This document shows, piece after piece, positions 11,434 to 22,078 of a stretch of 64,000 nt of DNA; within the stretch, counting starts at the first letter, position 1, and every line of letters begins with the position of its first letter. The stretch comes from Tolypocladium sp. Sup5 PDA-1. Lineage: Eukaryota; Ascomycota; Sordariomycetes; Hypocreales; Ophiocordycipitaceae. The stretch covers positions 372,001 through 436,000 of the forward strand of contig JPHH03000006.1 of assembly GCA_000750105.3 (NCBI GenBank). The letters run 5' to 3'. The notes beneath the pieces are model-generated. The model did not search any database, had not been told where the DNA came from, and saw nothing but the letters and a program-made list of their open reading frames with translations. The translations under genes were made by a program, and so were the position numbers.

Positions 11434-11765
11434 TGGCTGTCTGCGTGTAGAATCAACCAACAAAGAGTTGTCCATTAATCGTATTAGCGACATACGTGAA
11501 CCAACAGAGTGTTACCTCATGGCTGAAGCTGTACCCTCGGATTGGGAAAGGTTCACGATGGCCCACAGTTGCAAGGACACTTGTCGTCTGGTGGTTACAG
11601 TAACATCAATTATCTCATACTCTATTATGTAATGAGCTTGTCAAATGCCACGGTTGCTATGCCACAGAAAACAGTTCAGCTGCAAAGCACATCGACAGCG
11701 TCAGTGACACGATCCACGACTCCACATAGACTCCATTCCCCCTCCCATGCAGGCACGTGATAATA
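11434..11765. other. Convergent 3' spacer between DAK and aldolase genes
   Basis: A 332-bp tail-to-tail spacer, locally A/T-rich around 11590-11640. Presumably holds the 3' UTRs and poly(A) sites of both genes. No gene. Confidence 0.45.
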
Positions 11766-12764
11766 TCACGCAGCAGCACCACCCATCTTGCCCTCCAGCT
11801 CGACCAGCTCCGCAAATTCGCCCGTCTGCGACTCGAGCGCCTTGCCCTCGAGCAGCGTACACGGCTTCCGTGGCTGCCCGCCGTAGCCATGATACCTCTG
11901 CAATGCGGCCTTGACGGACACGAACCCGCCCTTGATGGCCGCCCAGTCGCCGCGCGCGACGATGCCCTGCAGCCGCACAGCTTCGTCCGTCTTGCCTGTC
12001 CTCCACAGCTGCAGCACCTCGTTGCATGCCCTCGGTGCGATGTTGGCCAGTCCAGCTATGACACCGTGGCCTCCGACGGAGAGGGTCTGGACGGTGAAGT
12101 CGGCACTGCCGCCAAAGGTCCGGAACGAGGTGCCTTGCGTGCCGGCCACGATGCGAGCCAGCTTGCCCGTGTTGCCGCACGTCAGCTTCACGCCAACGAT
12201 GTTGGGATGCTTTGCCAGCGTCAGGACGGTATCCGAGCTGAGGTCGAGACCCCCACACGGCGCGGGAAAGTTGTAGATGAGCAGTGGTATGGGACTTGCG
12301 TCGGCAACGGCGTGGAAGTGCTCGAGGATCATCTCCGTCGTCAAAAGGCCCCCGTAGTAGGATGGGGGCAGGATCAGCGCATGGCTGCCGCCGGACTCGG
12401 CAGCATCACGGCAGAGCTGTATTGTCTCACGCGTCGACTGCGCACCGCATCCCACAATCACCGGTAGGTGCGTCTTGCCCGCAGCATCGAGAGCCGAGCG
12501 CGTGAGGCGGGTGACGAGCTGTCGTTCTGCGCGGTCCAGGTGGACTGCCTCGCCGTTGGATCCGTGTGTCACCAGACCAGCAACGGCGGCGCCGGCAAGA
12601 CGCTTGGCATGCGAGGTGGTCGTCTCCGCATCGATGGTGTCTTCCGGCGTGAAGAAGGCCACTGTTGGCACGTAGACGCCAGGTGTCAACATGCTCAGCG
12701 ACGGAGCAGCAGTGACGCCGTTGCTGCCATTGGTCTGCGGCCCGGTTGATGTTGCTGCAGTCAT
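11766..12764 (-). CDS. Dihydrodipicolinate synthase/NAL-family aldolase
   Basis: Intronless, 332 residues, in the class I pyruvate-dependent aldolase (DapA) superfamily. Landmarks: the THGSNGEAVHL strand-loop (about 66-76), the catalytic Tyr in IYNFP (Tyr164), and the Schiff-base Lys in GVKLTCGN (Lys193). Expected fold is a TIM barrel with a helical C-terminal part. In filamentous fungi this subgroup includes 4-hydroxy-2-oxoglutarate aldolase (HOGA1-like) and L-threo-3-deoxy-hexulosonate aldolase (LGA1/GaaC) of D-galacturonate breakdown, which makes pyruvate plus L-glyceraldehyde. The sequence alone does not let me choose between them. True lysine synthesis is unlikely, since fungi use the aminoadipate route. 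The first 20 residues (Thr/Ser/Asn-rich) look unstructured. Convergent with DAK. Confidence 0.88.
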   Translation of the reverse strand: MTAATSTGPQTNGSNGVTAAPSLSMLTPGVYVPTVAFFTPEDTIDAETTTSHAKRLAGAAVAGLVTHGSNGEAVHLDRAERQLVTRLTRSALDAAGKTHLPVIVGCGAQSTRETIQLCRDAAESGGSHALILPPSYYGGLLTTEMILEHFHAVADASPIPLLIYNFPAPCGGLDLSSDTVLTLAKHPNIVGVKLTCGNTGKLARIVAGTQGTSFRTFGGSADFTVQTLSVGGHGVIAGLANIAPRACNEVLQLWRTGKTDEAVRLQGIVARGDWAAIKGGFVSVKAALQRYHGYGGQPRKPCTLLEGKALESQTGEFAELVELEGKMGGAAA

Positions 12765-14387
12765 GATGGTGTCCGCTTCGCTCTCCGGTAAAGAAAGGCT
12801 CGGCCAGGAAGTAGGAACCAGCGCTACCTCTCGGCAAGGACGATATTATACCGATATGACCCTAGAAAAGAGACGACGAAGGGGGCAGGGGAGGCGAGGA
12901 CGTATCACCTTATGAGGGTGCGGGCCATTATAAAGAATAGTCCGTCCGTCCATCCATCCGTCCAGCCGTCCATCCATCCCACGGAGGAGCATCCCGCGAA
13001 ACCCACAACGGAATCTCGAGATGTCGCGGGGGCGCTGCGATTCGGCACCCAAGCCTGCCCCCCACACGATAGCTCTCTTCGGGACGGCATGGTTGGCCAC
13101 GGGTTCGTGTCCGTCCGCCCTCCCCCACGGAGGCTTGAGACTTGTGCGGATACCGTTGTCCAAACCACGGCCAATGGCCCGGCTGCCCACAGATCCACAC
13201 CACATCGAAGCACCAGTTCATGCTGAATGATGAGCGACGGGGGTCTGTCCGTGGATCCCAGCGATCGAGCGAGCGGGTGCGGGCAGGCCAGGGGTGTGGG
13301 AGTGGACTGGCAAGACTGGCCATGGAACGAGCTGGATAGGTTGGGCGAGGGCATGGGGGCCGATTCGACGGGTAATGCTGGCTTGCTTCAGTTGCCGTGG
13401 CACAGCGTCGCTGTATTCCGAGGTCCGTGACTCCGTCCCTTGTCTCTCTGCGCGCCCTCATCTTCCTTCTGGTGCTGGTCGGGTCCGTCCCAAAGCGAAG
13501 CAGCCTCGTCCGGTTATTGACGACGCCCAGGTGCTTCTTCAAGCCATTCGCCGATTCGAACCCAGCTCCGCTCAACAAATGTGCCCTGCGATTGCGACAA
13601 CTTTGCGCAATTTCTCCGCCCCCCCCCCCCCCCCCCCCCCCCCCCCAAACCGGACCGTCTGGGGTCAAATGGGGGCAGTTCCGTACCGGACGGCCTGATG
13701 TCCGGAGTACTCGTAGCGCGTATCAATCGCAACAAAACCACCCTCGGCCATCCATCCAGACTCCAACGGCAGCCATTCGGATTGCAGACAAATAACGTCA
13801 GGCCACAGACGTCATAGCAACGTGGCCAAACCAGTGACCGGATGACGCCGCGGAGTCCTTTGTTTTCGTTACTTAATCTTACCTAAAGGCTGACCCGGGG
13901 TGCTGGGAGTCGGGCAGGGGTGGTCCAGCAGCTCGTTGGCTTTCAACTTGACCAAAAAAACCCCCGTCCCAAAAAAAGGAAAAAAGCCTCTTCCGTTATA
14001 GATATAGACGCGGTAGCCTCCCCCACGCGTCCAACAGCATCCCGCGTCATGGCATACGAAGCAGATTGGTCAATAGTTTGCACGCCGACGCAATAGGCCT
14101 GTAAGCAGATAAGTAGGTAGGCGGCCGTTTCCCGCCATGGCAACTTGTTCGAATCGTCAAAACAGACGCCATGCTCGTCGTCGTCCATGGCCCCCTGGAT
14201 TTTCTTGTGAGGATTCTGCGTCGCTGTCTCCTGTCCGCTTTGGCCACGTCGCCTCCCTCTCGACACCAGCCGTTGGCCGCCAAGCCCGAGCACTTGACTT
14301 GCTCGTTTGTGGCGCACGATGCCCGGATAGCGCCCCCTACTAGCTGCTCGTCTGTCGCCATATATCGCCATAGGAGCACTCATCAAG
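12765..14387. other. Long spacer with poly(C) tract, no gene supported
   Basis: About 1.6 kb without a recognisable gene. Long frames on either strand here are low-complexity translations (Pro or Gly runs from the C tract, TCCATC-type repeats around 12945-12980). Plausibly promoter sequence for the aldolase gene (minus strand) and the DUF3716 gene (plus strand). Confidence 0.4.
13619..13646 (+). repeat. 28-nt poly(C) homopolymer
   Basis: An uninterrupted run of 28 cytosines followed by AAACC. Homopolymers this long are rare in fungal sequence and are also prone to sequencing-length error. Confidence 0.9.
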
Positions 14388-15278
14388 ATGAGTCTCGATC
14401 GGCTCGCTGGGGGAAATGCTGGTCGAACACCGACGACAGCGTCGCCGAGTAGCCAACAGGGCCGGAACCCACCCTTGAAGCTGCCTCCGCTTGTTCGCGA
14501 TCACCTCTTAGCGACCGTGCCATCCCGGATCGCGAGCCGCTCGATGCACCAGCTCCAGCTAGAGATGGAGTATGACGCGGAAGAGAGCGACAACGACGAA
14601 AGCGAAGGCCCCGTCATACATGGTTGGACTGGAGGGATGGAGCGTCACGCCGCCGCCTTGTACGAGGACATGGAGGATCAAGCCATGAAGGAGATTCATG
14701 CCCTGTGCATCTTCGATGATGTTGTCGTGGCCCGATCCGCGTGGCCTGCGTCTCGATGTACCGAATTCTTAGACACTGCGTCACCTGTACGCAAGTGGGG
14801 GAGGTGGCGATGGCGAGAGCCTCCGACCTTTGCAGATGCGCGCTCCATCGAATCCATCATGTTGTACGAGCGAGGTGTCGAGCAACAGCTCCACGGGCGC
14901 TGCAACCGATGTCGAGCGGGCCAAGGAATCTCCCCGCAATGCGTCGTGGCCTCAGCCGGGCTGCACGGCTGGTATGAGCCAGGTAGCGTTGGGCCATGCA
15001 GCAACTGTCTTTACGACGGCGCAGAGCATGCCTGCAACGCTTCTGGCGAGTGGACGCCGGGGTCCGAAGGAAGCGAACACATATCACCCTCGTCGCCTGA
15101 TCCAGAAAGGGTCGTGGACCATATGGCGGTCCTGGAGATGATTGCCCGGCTGAAGAGGCCCGCGGGGGCGACGAGGGACCACAGTCTGCCTGTTCGAGCG
15201 AGACGGATCGAGGCTGCCGCCTTGGAGATTGCCCAGGCGGCGCGAGAATGGGGAGAGAAGCTATCCAGGGACAGTTGA
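14388..15278 (+). CDS. DUF3716-like cysteine-cluster protein
   Basis: Intronless, 296 residues, from an ATG in good context (TCAAGATGAG). The recognisable part is a six-cysteine module at about 172-216: Cys172 and Cys175 (CNRC), RAGQG, Cys185 (PQCVV), Cys204 and Cys207 (CSNC), then Cys216. This pattern (CxxC, x9, C, about 18 residues, CxxC, x8, C) fits the fungal domain DUF3716, whose function is unknown and which is often multicopy in plant- and insect-associated ascomycetes. The N-terminal half is acidic (EYDAEESDNDESEG) and the C-terminal region is predicted helical. No signal peptide, so probably intracellular. It lies 0.9 kb upstream of a HET gene on the same strand. Family assignment is by pattern memory. 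Confidence 0.65.
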   Translation: MSLDRLAGGNAGRTPTTASPSSQQGRNPPLKLPPLVRDHLLATVPSRIASRSMHQLQLEMEYDAEESDNDESEGPVIHGWTGGMERHAAALYEDMEDQAMKEIHALCIFDDVVVARSAWPASRCTEFLDTASPVRKWGRWRWREPPTFADARSIESIMLYERGVEQQLHGRCNRCRAGQGISPQCVVASAGLHGWYEPGSVGPCSNCLYDGAEHACNASGEWTPGSEGSEHISPSSPDPERVVDHMAVLEMIARLKRPAGATRDHSLPVRARRIEAAALEIAQAAREWGEKLSRDS

Positions 15279-16166
15279 TGGACGGCCCCAGCGACGTATG
15301 GCAGTCTCATTCGCCTCCCGACGGCGGCGTTTTGGAGTAGACAGAGCTTGCTCGTCTCGGGGCCGAATGGTCCCCGTCCCTGATATCATGGCACGGACAT
15401 GTCGTGCCTGGAGGAATTCGAGCTCCTGGGTTCGCATTATTGGCAACGTCTTCGCCAACGGAGGCAGTATCTGGCGCCTGGTTTCGGGCAGCCAATGTCG
15501 AACGGCGAGGCTCGAGACTCGTGAGATGTGAGATGTGACGGGAAGTGGAAGTCTGAAGATCCAGGAGCAGAAACAGAGCCGTTACCAACCCCCGAAGCAC
15601 TCAATGAATGGCTTCATAGACGTTGGACTGTACGAAGTACTCCGTAGGACAGAATAGAGATGTGGTCTGGCCCGCTGGCCTGTGCACGTTTCGCCATTTA
15701 CCCTGCAGCCTCACAGGCTCACACAGGAAGGTGCGTGGTGCGTGTCGGCGCAATTGCCTGCCCTGACAGGCTGACACGTGAGCCCGTGACAACATCGTCT
15801 CTTCAGGGCAACGGGCTCCTAAACCAGTCAACTCAGCCATGACAGGCCAAATATTCGAGAGCATGCTTTTTTCCAGTCATCAGCCTTTCCTTCCAGTCGG
15901 ATGCTGGCCATGTCTTGCGCTTCCCCCGGCGGTACACTCTGTGCCCGCGCTTACGATGCACCATGAAGATCCCTGTCGCGACCGACATCAGTGTCTCTTC
16001 AGCTTGTTCAGCCGCATTGCATAGATTTGCGACAGCGGCATACGGAGGAAGTTCCCTCTTCTCTCTACACTCTCGCACACTCAGCGGTGGTTCGACGAGT
16101 TTGTAGCCTCATCGTGCGCAATTTCTCGCGGGCATTCTGTTGCGACGGCTGTGCCACTCCTTCGCT
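15279..16166. other. Spacer between DUF3716 and HET genes
   Basis: No gene recognised. Contains a TACGAAGTACTCCGTA element at 15631-15646, one of the dispersed motifs discussed in the findings. Confidence 0.4.
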
Positions 16167-17825
16167 ATGAGGCTAATCAACGTCGAGTCAATGACCTTGG
16201 AGGACTTCATGGGAAGCGGGAGCCATGTGCCGCGATATGCCATCCTGTCGCACACCTGGGAGGACGGTGAAGTCACGTTTCAGGACTTCACGAACCCAGA
16301 CAAGAGCGTGCGGTCGCAGAAAAAGGGCTTTGCGAAGATCGAAAAAACGTGCGCCTTGACAAAAGAAGCCGGCCTCACGCACGCGTGGGTCGACACTTGC
16401 TGCATCGACAAGAGCAGCAGCGCCGAGCTGACGGAGGCAATCAACTCCATGTTCCAGTGGTATCGGGACTCAGTCGCCTGTTACGCATGGCTCGCCGACC
16501 TACCCACGTCTGAGGTTTCAGGCGACGGGCCAGACAACCTGCGGCTGGGTCGCTGTCGCTGGTTCACCCGTGCTTGGACTCTACAAGAGCTCATTGCGCC
16601 CAAGGTCGTTCAGTTCTACGACCAGGGCTGGAATTTTTGCGGGACCAAGGGGGACCTCAGCAGCATGATTACAGATATCACCAAGATCAGCGAGGATGTC
16701 CTTCGGGACCCAGAACTTCTCTCGACTCTCTCAGTGGCCCAAAGGATGTCGTGGGCGGCGCCTCGTCAGACCACACGCGTTGAAGACATGGCATACTGCT
16801 TGCTTGGCATCTTCGATGCGAATATGCCCATGTTGTATGGCGAAGGCACGCGGGCCTTTCTGCGACTCCAAGAAGAGATAGCTAAAGAGAGCAACGACCT
16901 CAGCATTTTCGCATGGAAAACAGATTCCCTAGGTCTAAAGTACTCTGGCGTCTTTGCCACTTCACCTGCCGACTTTCGCGAATCGGTATCTGTCCAGCTC
17001 GTCAGCGACACAGCATTCAACCCTGAATTCCTCATGACGAACAAGGGTCTGCGCATGAACACCAGTCTCTATTCAGGAAGGGACGGTTGTTATCTTTTGA
17101 AGTTGAACTGCTCCCACGAGACTGCCACTGGGAAGGAACATATCGGCATCTGGATCAAGCCTCATGGCGGAGGCGTCTACAGCCGAGCAAAGCTTGCCGA
17201 GTTCGGCGTCGAAGCACCAGGAGAAGTTGCAAAAACTCATGACATCTTTCTTTTTAAACGGATAAGCACAGCCCGGTCACGCGAGCTCGAACGCAGCCAC
17301 AGCAACGCCTTCATGCTCCGCAGAGGCTTCAATGCCCGCGGCGCCATATATGCCCCGGAATTTCCCTTTGAAGCTACTTTGGTCATGCCTCAAGAAGAGT
17401 GGGACTCCCAACGGCGCATGTTCCTGACACACGGAGCGGCCGACTTCTCTGCGTATCTCTATTTCCACCGGCTTCGCGATGGCAATCACGGCAAAGATCC
17501 CACGGCCGGCACTTCATTTCTCCTGGCATTTGGGAAGATAGGTGACGAGAAAGAGCCCTGGACTACCGTCTTGACACCTTACGATGACATGACGGTGTTC
17601 ACCACCCTGCGTGACGTCAAGAAGGTGCTTGCCGGTGTCCGCAGCCGCGAACCGCAGCAGGTAGCACTAATGAGGAACAACTCGAACAAAGCGGTTTCAG
17701 TCAGCATGGAAAAGGCCGATGTGGACGGTCAGGAGGTCTATTGCATCGACCTCCTCTATGGAGACGTGGAGACGCTCTCGCTCAGGCAGGACACCATAAA
17801 GAATAGGGACAGCAGCAACACTTGA
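16167..17825 (+). CDS. HET-domain protein (HET-E-like incompatibility family)
   Basis: Intronless, 552 residues. The ATG at 16167 was chosen because it gives the classical HET start MRLINV; the frame extends slightly upstream without an ATG. The three HET-domain blocks are clear: RYAILSHTWEDGEVTFQDF (about 23-41), THAWVDTCCIDKSSSAELTE (about 71-90), and RWFTRAWTLQELIAP (about 131-145). The conserved helix RVEDMAYCLLGIFDANMP and LYGEGTRAFLRLQEEI follow near 210-240. The C-terminal 300 residues show no NACHT, WD40 or ankyrin repeats; they look like the beta-rich extension seen in many stand-alone HET proteins. HET domains are TIR-related and trigger cell death in fungal self/non-self recognition (het-e, het-d, het-r, tol). 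The partner and specificity here are unknown. Confidence 0.92.
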   Translation: MRLINVESMTLEDFMGSGSHVPRYAILSHTWEDGEVTFQDFTNPDKSVRSQKKGFAKIEKTCALTKEAGLTHAWVDTCCIDKSSSAELTEAINSMFQWYRDSVACYAWLADLPTSEVSGDGPDNLRLGRCRWFTRAWTLQELIAPKVVQFYDQGWNFCGTKGDLSSMITDITKISEDVLRDPELLSTLSVAQRMSWAAPRQTTRVEDMAYCLLGIFDANMPMLYGEGTRAFLRLQEEIAKESNDLSIFAWKTDSLGLKYSGVFATSPADFRESVSVQLVSDTAFNPEFLMTNKGLRMNTSLYSGRDGCYLLKLNCSHETATGKEHIGIWIKPHGGGVYSRAKLAEFGVEAPGEVAKTHDIFLFKRISTARSRELERSHSNAFMLRRGFNARGAIYAPEFPFEATLVMPQEEWDSQRRMFLTHGAADFSAYLYFHRLRDGNHGKDPTAGTSFLLAFGKIGDEKEPWTTVLTPYDDMTVFTTLRDVKKVLAGVRSREPQQVALMRNNSNKAVSVSMEKADVDGQEVYCIDLLYGDVETLSLRQDTIKNRDSSNT

Positions 17826-18769
17826 ATTTTCTCGCAGGCCCTGGAACTATCGTCGGCTCCAGGATTCCACCCAACCATCGAGAGACGTGTCGACTACGGC
17901 ACTGGTCTGCCTGAAATTGAGAAGTGGCAACGAGCACCTGAGTGGGCTAGGATCGAATGAACTTGATACTCAAACAACTCCTCGCAAACAAGCTTCGGTG
18001 TCGGCATCCCAGGCAATTTCGCCAACGCATTCAGCCCGCTGGCAGGAGGAACGTGTGACGGGAGGCAACCTTGATGAGACCAGACTCTTTTTGCCAACGA
18101 AAACGGCGGTGACAGGATACGACTGTTTCTACTGATCAGTGCAGCGCAGAGAAGTTCACGGGCGAAAGCATTGACGGCCTACAGCCGTCTGATAGGGTAC
18201 TGGCATATTCAAACAACTATTGCCCCGTCGCCTCGCTTGCAAACGCGATTCAAGCGAATCCATCGGGGTGAGATGGTATGTGATGTTGAAGTCACTAGTG
18301 AGCTGGCCTCGTTTGCAATCAGTGAATCGTGTATCCATCCGAACAATAAGAGTGAATGCCCTTTTGAATTCATCATCGTTCCACATCCTGCCCATCAAAG
18401 TGGGGTCCTCGATGTTTCTTCAAGCATAAATATCCTCTCCTCCCACCTCCACTCTTCTCTTCTCCTTTTCATCATATGTACACACCCTGGGGCCGTTGGG
18501 TCTTCCCGTCCCCAATGGTGCCAGTGGCGCCAGTGGACACGCCGCATGGTCCCGCTTCCCTATACCAGGAACGTGTAGTGATCAGCTTGGCCGGGCACTT
18601 GATGCAAACGACCATGGCTGTGTTCCCAAAGAGTAGGCGACAGCGACATCTGGCACGGTGCAGATTCCCCTTGCTATCTTGACTACCATTTTGAAGGAGC
18701 ATGTTGGGACGGAGCAGAGACAGACGTCTCAGGTAGAAAGCAATCCCGCCTCTACATGACCACCACATA

Positions 18770-19417
18770 CTAACGTTGTCTCTCAAGCCTTCGTCTATCA
18801 CACCCAAGGCACCTACCGCCCAGCATCAACCAGGCAGCCCTCGGCCATCCTCGTCAACGGTAAGTTCTTCCTCTCTTTATTTTACTGAGCCAACTGACGA
18901 CAACTAGGCTGCGTCTCGACCCTCGATAACGTCTAAGGCGCCTGGCCGCCAGGTTCTCCCTACTAGCCGGTCACAACCATCCAACGCGGCCGAACACAAG
19001 ATACGATTCAGGTTACAGCAGAGTAGCAAGGAGCCAAGGACGCGTCCGGAGGGCGATGCGAGGAAGAGTGATGGGTCGACGTGACAGAACCGGGCCTGAA
19101 GTACTGCCCGCGGCTGCAAAATCACTACAACATGTTCAAAATTAATCAGCGGCGCGATGAGAAGTACAGCTTTACAACCCCCCATGGACTCCCACTGAAA
19201 AGGATTTTCAACTGCCTGCCCGCATTTTCGCGGCCACTATTATGGCTTCGTTCGCGAAGACGGGCCGCAAATCGACCAAAGTTTCTTATACACTTAAGGT
19301 CCCCTTTCCCCACTCCGTTCAAACATAGCCCGACATCCGAGAAGCCAGATCAGTTAGTCTGGGGGCACCACCACGAGGACTGGTGCCGGACGTCTGCGCT
19401 ACTACGCAGTCCATGAG
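18770..19417 (+). pseudogene. Probable decayed gene of unknown family
   Basis: One frame reads VSQAFVYHTQGTYRPASTRQ and PSAILVNG, then a well-formed intron (donor GTAAGT at about 18860, acceptor CAACTAG near 18908) and resumes as CVSTLDNV. After the join the same frame carries stops near 18936, 18966, 19024 and 19068, with coding-like text between (GAWPPGSPY; WVDVTEPGLKYCPRLQNHYN). It finally ends near 19416. A good intron followed by repeated stops in one continuous frame suggests a dead gene. I do not recognise the family. Confidence 0.35.
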
Positions 19418-21354
19418 CAGGCGAAAGAGAGCCAACGCCCTCGTCGGGACCCAGCCTCGACTTGGGAAGCCCAAGCACTTTTGGCTCTATCGGCCCAAGA
19501 CAGCTCTAATCCGTGGAGGGCGCGAATGTATCATGGGAAAGTAAAGTCAGGGTGGAAGCTGAGAGATACGAACCCCCTGCCGGCTTGCCAGACTTGTCAG
19601 CGCGCAGCTTCTGCCCTCCGCGCCCTGCGCGATGCCAGGAGGGAAGTTCAAAGTGATCTGGCGGCTCTTGAACAATACTTCGAACGCCCCTCAGCAAGGT
19701 CCAGAACTCCACGCAAGGACAAGATCACGAAAGTGCGGCCGCGACCCATTGACTACATTAGGCCACACTCGTCGGCGTGACACAGTCTGCCTTTTTATCG
19801 ACCTGGTCACGAGAGCTACAGCTCCATAGCCTCTTATTGCAAGTCGGCCACGGGCGGCGTACCACAAGTTCCCCATAGGAGTTTTCGCCCCTGGGTAAGT
19901 CTCACCTGCCTTCGACCATCCTTTGTCTTTGTGCTGACGCTGTGGGACCAGTTGTCCGCCATTGTGTCCTTCTGGCTTCACCCTCTTCCCAAAGTCCAGC
20001 ACTACGGTATGCAGCAAAGTTCGAGGTATATTTGACATCGACAACCTTTGAGTCCCTCTTGCTCGGCAGCGAGATCCGTCGCATGTTCCGCATTCCAACC
20101 GCCTTGAGTAGCGTGGAAGATGGCAACCGACAAGTTGGTGTATGATGCGGCCCAGCGGCTCTGCTTTGCATCCCACGATACCGGAAGGGCGGACTGGTTT
20201 TTCGGGCTGGCGACAACCCAACCTTCTGAACGACGAGATCACATCTTCCGCCTCAACAGACCGGCCGCTTCGTCAAGTTACCAGCCAGAGCAGGGCGACG
20301 GCAGAGGAGACGAACATTCCCCGCGGCGGGTTATACCTGAGGATGTGGTCACATCTTTCATGCGGTCCGTTCTCAGCATGTGCCTCCTGCCGTCGCTGCT
20401 GGCGGCCCAGGCCATGCAGAGCGAATAGTACATTTCAAAGTACAGATACAAACACGCGTCGAGGGAGTGGCAGCCACTGAGGCACGGGATATCGGCGGAG
20501 GTCTTGTTGCATACAAACACAGTTCGTCACTGGTCCGCTAAAGACGCGCATCATATCCATACTTGCCGAGTCTCGCCGCCCACAAGACCTTAGTAAAGCT
20601 TGGCGAACCTTAGACGACCAAGGAGACAGAGCAGGGCGAGGGCCCTCTCATCGTTTCCCACCTGGCTACACATACAGACGCCGAACAGATCCCGAACCCT
20701 CGACCAACGCTCTTCCCGCTTGTGAACGCGGCATCCCGAAAGACGGTTCTTACATTATCGTCTTCGGGAGGCTTCCTTTAGCTCATTACCACGAGCCGGG
20801 AAACCGTGGTGCAGAATCACAACAGGGTTGCGTAGCTCTGCTCTGAGCCCCTCTCTGTTCTCCGCGTCCCATCGTTCCCCGTCAGTATCGGCTCCGGACA
20901 CAATACGGCCCTGGGGGTGTCCGTTCTGTCAGTGCAGAAAGCCGAACGCAGCTCCAGACGGGTCTTCCCGTACGGTCACGCGGGGCCAGAGAGTCCGACG
21001 GCATCTCATTCCCTTGGCTGGTCGATGGAGGAGATGCCATGAGACTACGAGGCTATGAGCCTCGCCGCGTGCGGGAGTCCAACCCGATATCGGTCCTGGT
21101 TGGGCTGGAGCGTGAAGTTTCCATAGTGACTGAACAGGTTGCTTCAAAAGCGGTTGTCACGGAGACAACACGTGTAACCCGAATTGTTAGTGAATAACAA
21201 TTATTGTTGGTCGCCGTTGTTTGTTTGTGTTCTTCTCTTCCTCACTCTTCTTTTTGCACAGACTTTCGGAACTTCTCAGCCTCCCATCTATCACCAGCAA
21301 AACGCCTCAAATTCGCCTGAATATCACTTGTGATATCATTCTGCCCGTATCATC

Positions 21355-21528
21355 ATGGTTCGTGTCACGTGTGGCGTGCTCGTCCCGACGGCAGAGGACA
21401 TTGACGACGATATCACCCGAGTCCAGAACCCATATGAATGGTCGGGAAGAAGGGACTCATTGGCAGCGGCGGGCTTCGGCGCGAAGGCTATAGCGACCAG
21501 GATGGGGGGGCCTGCTGCAGATGGATGA
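21355..21528 (+). CDS. Small doubtful ORF (57 aa), possibly frameshifted relic
   Basis: An ATG in strong context (CATCATGG) follows a CT-rich, promoter-like leader (21233-21260). The frame encodes 57 residues beginning MVRVTCGVLVPTAEDIDDDI and stops at 21526-21528. Just before the stop is a run of seven G (21504-21510). In the adjacent frame after this run the sequence stays open and coding-like to about 21657, reading MDEAEMLENLGGRADKLDDW with a basic tail. This could be a small gene interrupted by a single-base indel in the G run, or chance. No family recognised. Confidence 0.3.
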   Translation: MVRVTCGVLVPTAEDIDDDITRVQNPYEWSGRRDSLAAAGFGAKAIATRMGGPAADG

Positions 21529-22078
21529 GGCAGAGATGTTGGAGAATCTGGGCGGCCGGGCGGACAAGCTGGACGACTGGAAGGATATATTGGCGACACG
21601 CAGAAGTAGTGTCGCGCGCAGACCGAGCAGCCCTTCCAGACGACAGTATTTAGTATAAAACCAAAACCCTTTGGCTGAGATATTCATCGAGCACTGATAT
21701 TCTCCTGTCCGGTGACGTCGGTTCCGCATTCCGTCCAACGGCACGTCCGGAAGGGAAGTGGCTCCCGTCACACCCCGGCAGTGGACCGACGCCCCCGGAC
21801 CTCCACTACAGGCGACCCCTGGCGCCTCCAGCAGCCACTAAAGAGCGACCAGGGAAGGAAAAAAAGCCTCGTTCGGCTGTGACGGATCGCCAATTGGACC
21901 ACGACGCGGTCCTTCCGAACCGTCCTCGACGTCTTCTTTTCTCTTCAACCTCCTTCCACCCAATTCTTCCCTCCCGCGCGACATTCTCCCTCCCCCAATC
22001 GCGACACGTGCATCGCCAATTCATCGGGAGCACGCACGCATCACCACGCGTCCATCAAGACCGAGGCTCAGCACCACG

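Larger units (their letters stand above)
17826..22078. other. 4.2-kb gene-poor spacer with gene relics
   Basis: No intact gene is supported apart from a doubtful 57-codon frame at 21355. Several stretches read like decayed coding sequence (entries at 18770 and 21355). Near 17990-18075, GVGIPGNFANAFSPLAGGTC reads in frame and then meets two TGA codons. This is the largest feature-poor block in the window and follows the HET gene. Confidence 0.4.

Noticed and set aside
13553..13570. Reverse complement of a tRNA B-box-like word (GATTCGAACCC)
   Set aside because: No A box or acceptor pairing at the proper distance on the minus strand.
12928..13668. 246-codon minus-strand frame with a Gly run
   Set aside because: The Gly run is the poly(C) tract; the rest has repeat-like, family-free sequence and no splice or start support.
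16140..16166. Upstream extension of the HET frame
   Set aside because: The extension starts at a TTG; the ATG at 16167 gives the conserved MRLINV start.
19902..20428. Several 60-110 codon frames in 19.4-20.5 kb
   Set aside because: Mutually overlapping, no splice logic, no family resemblance; at most further relic sequence.
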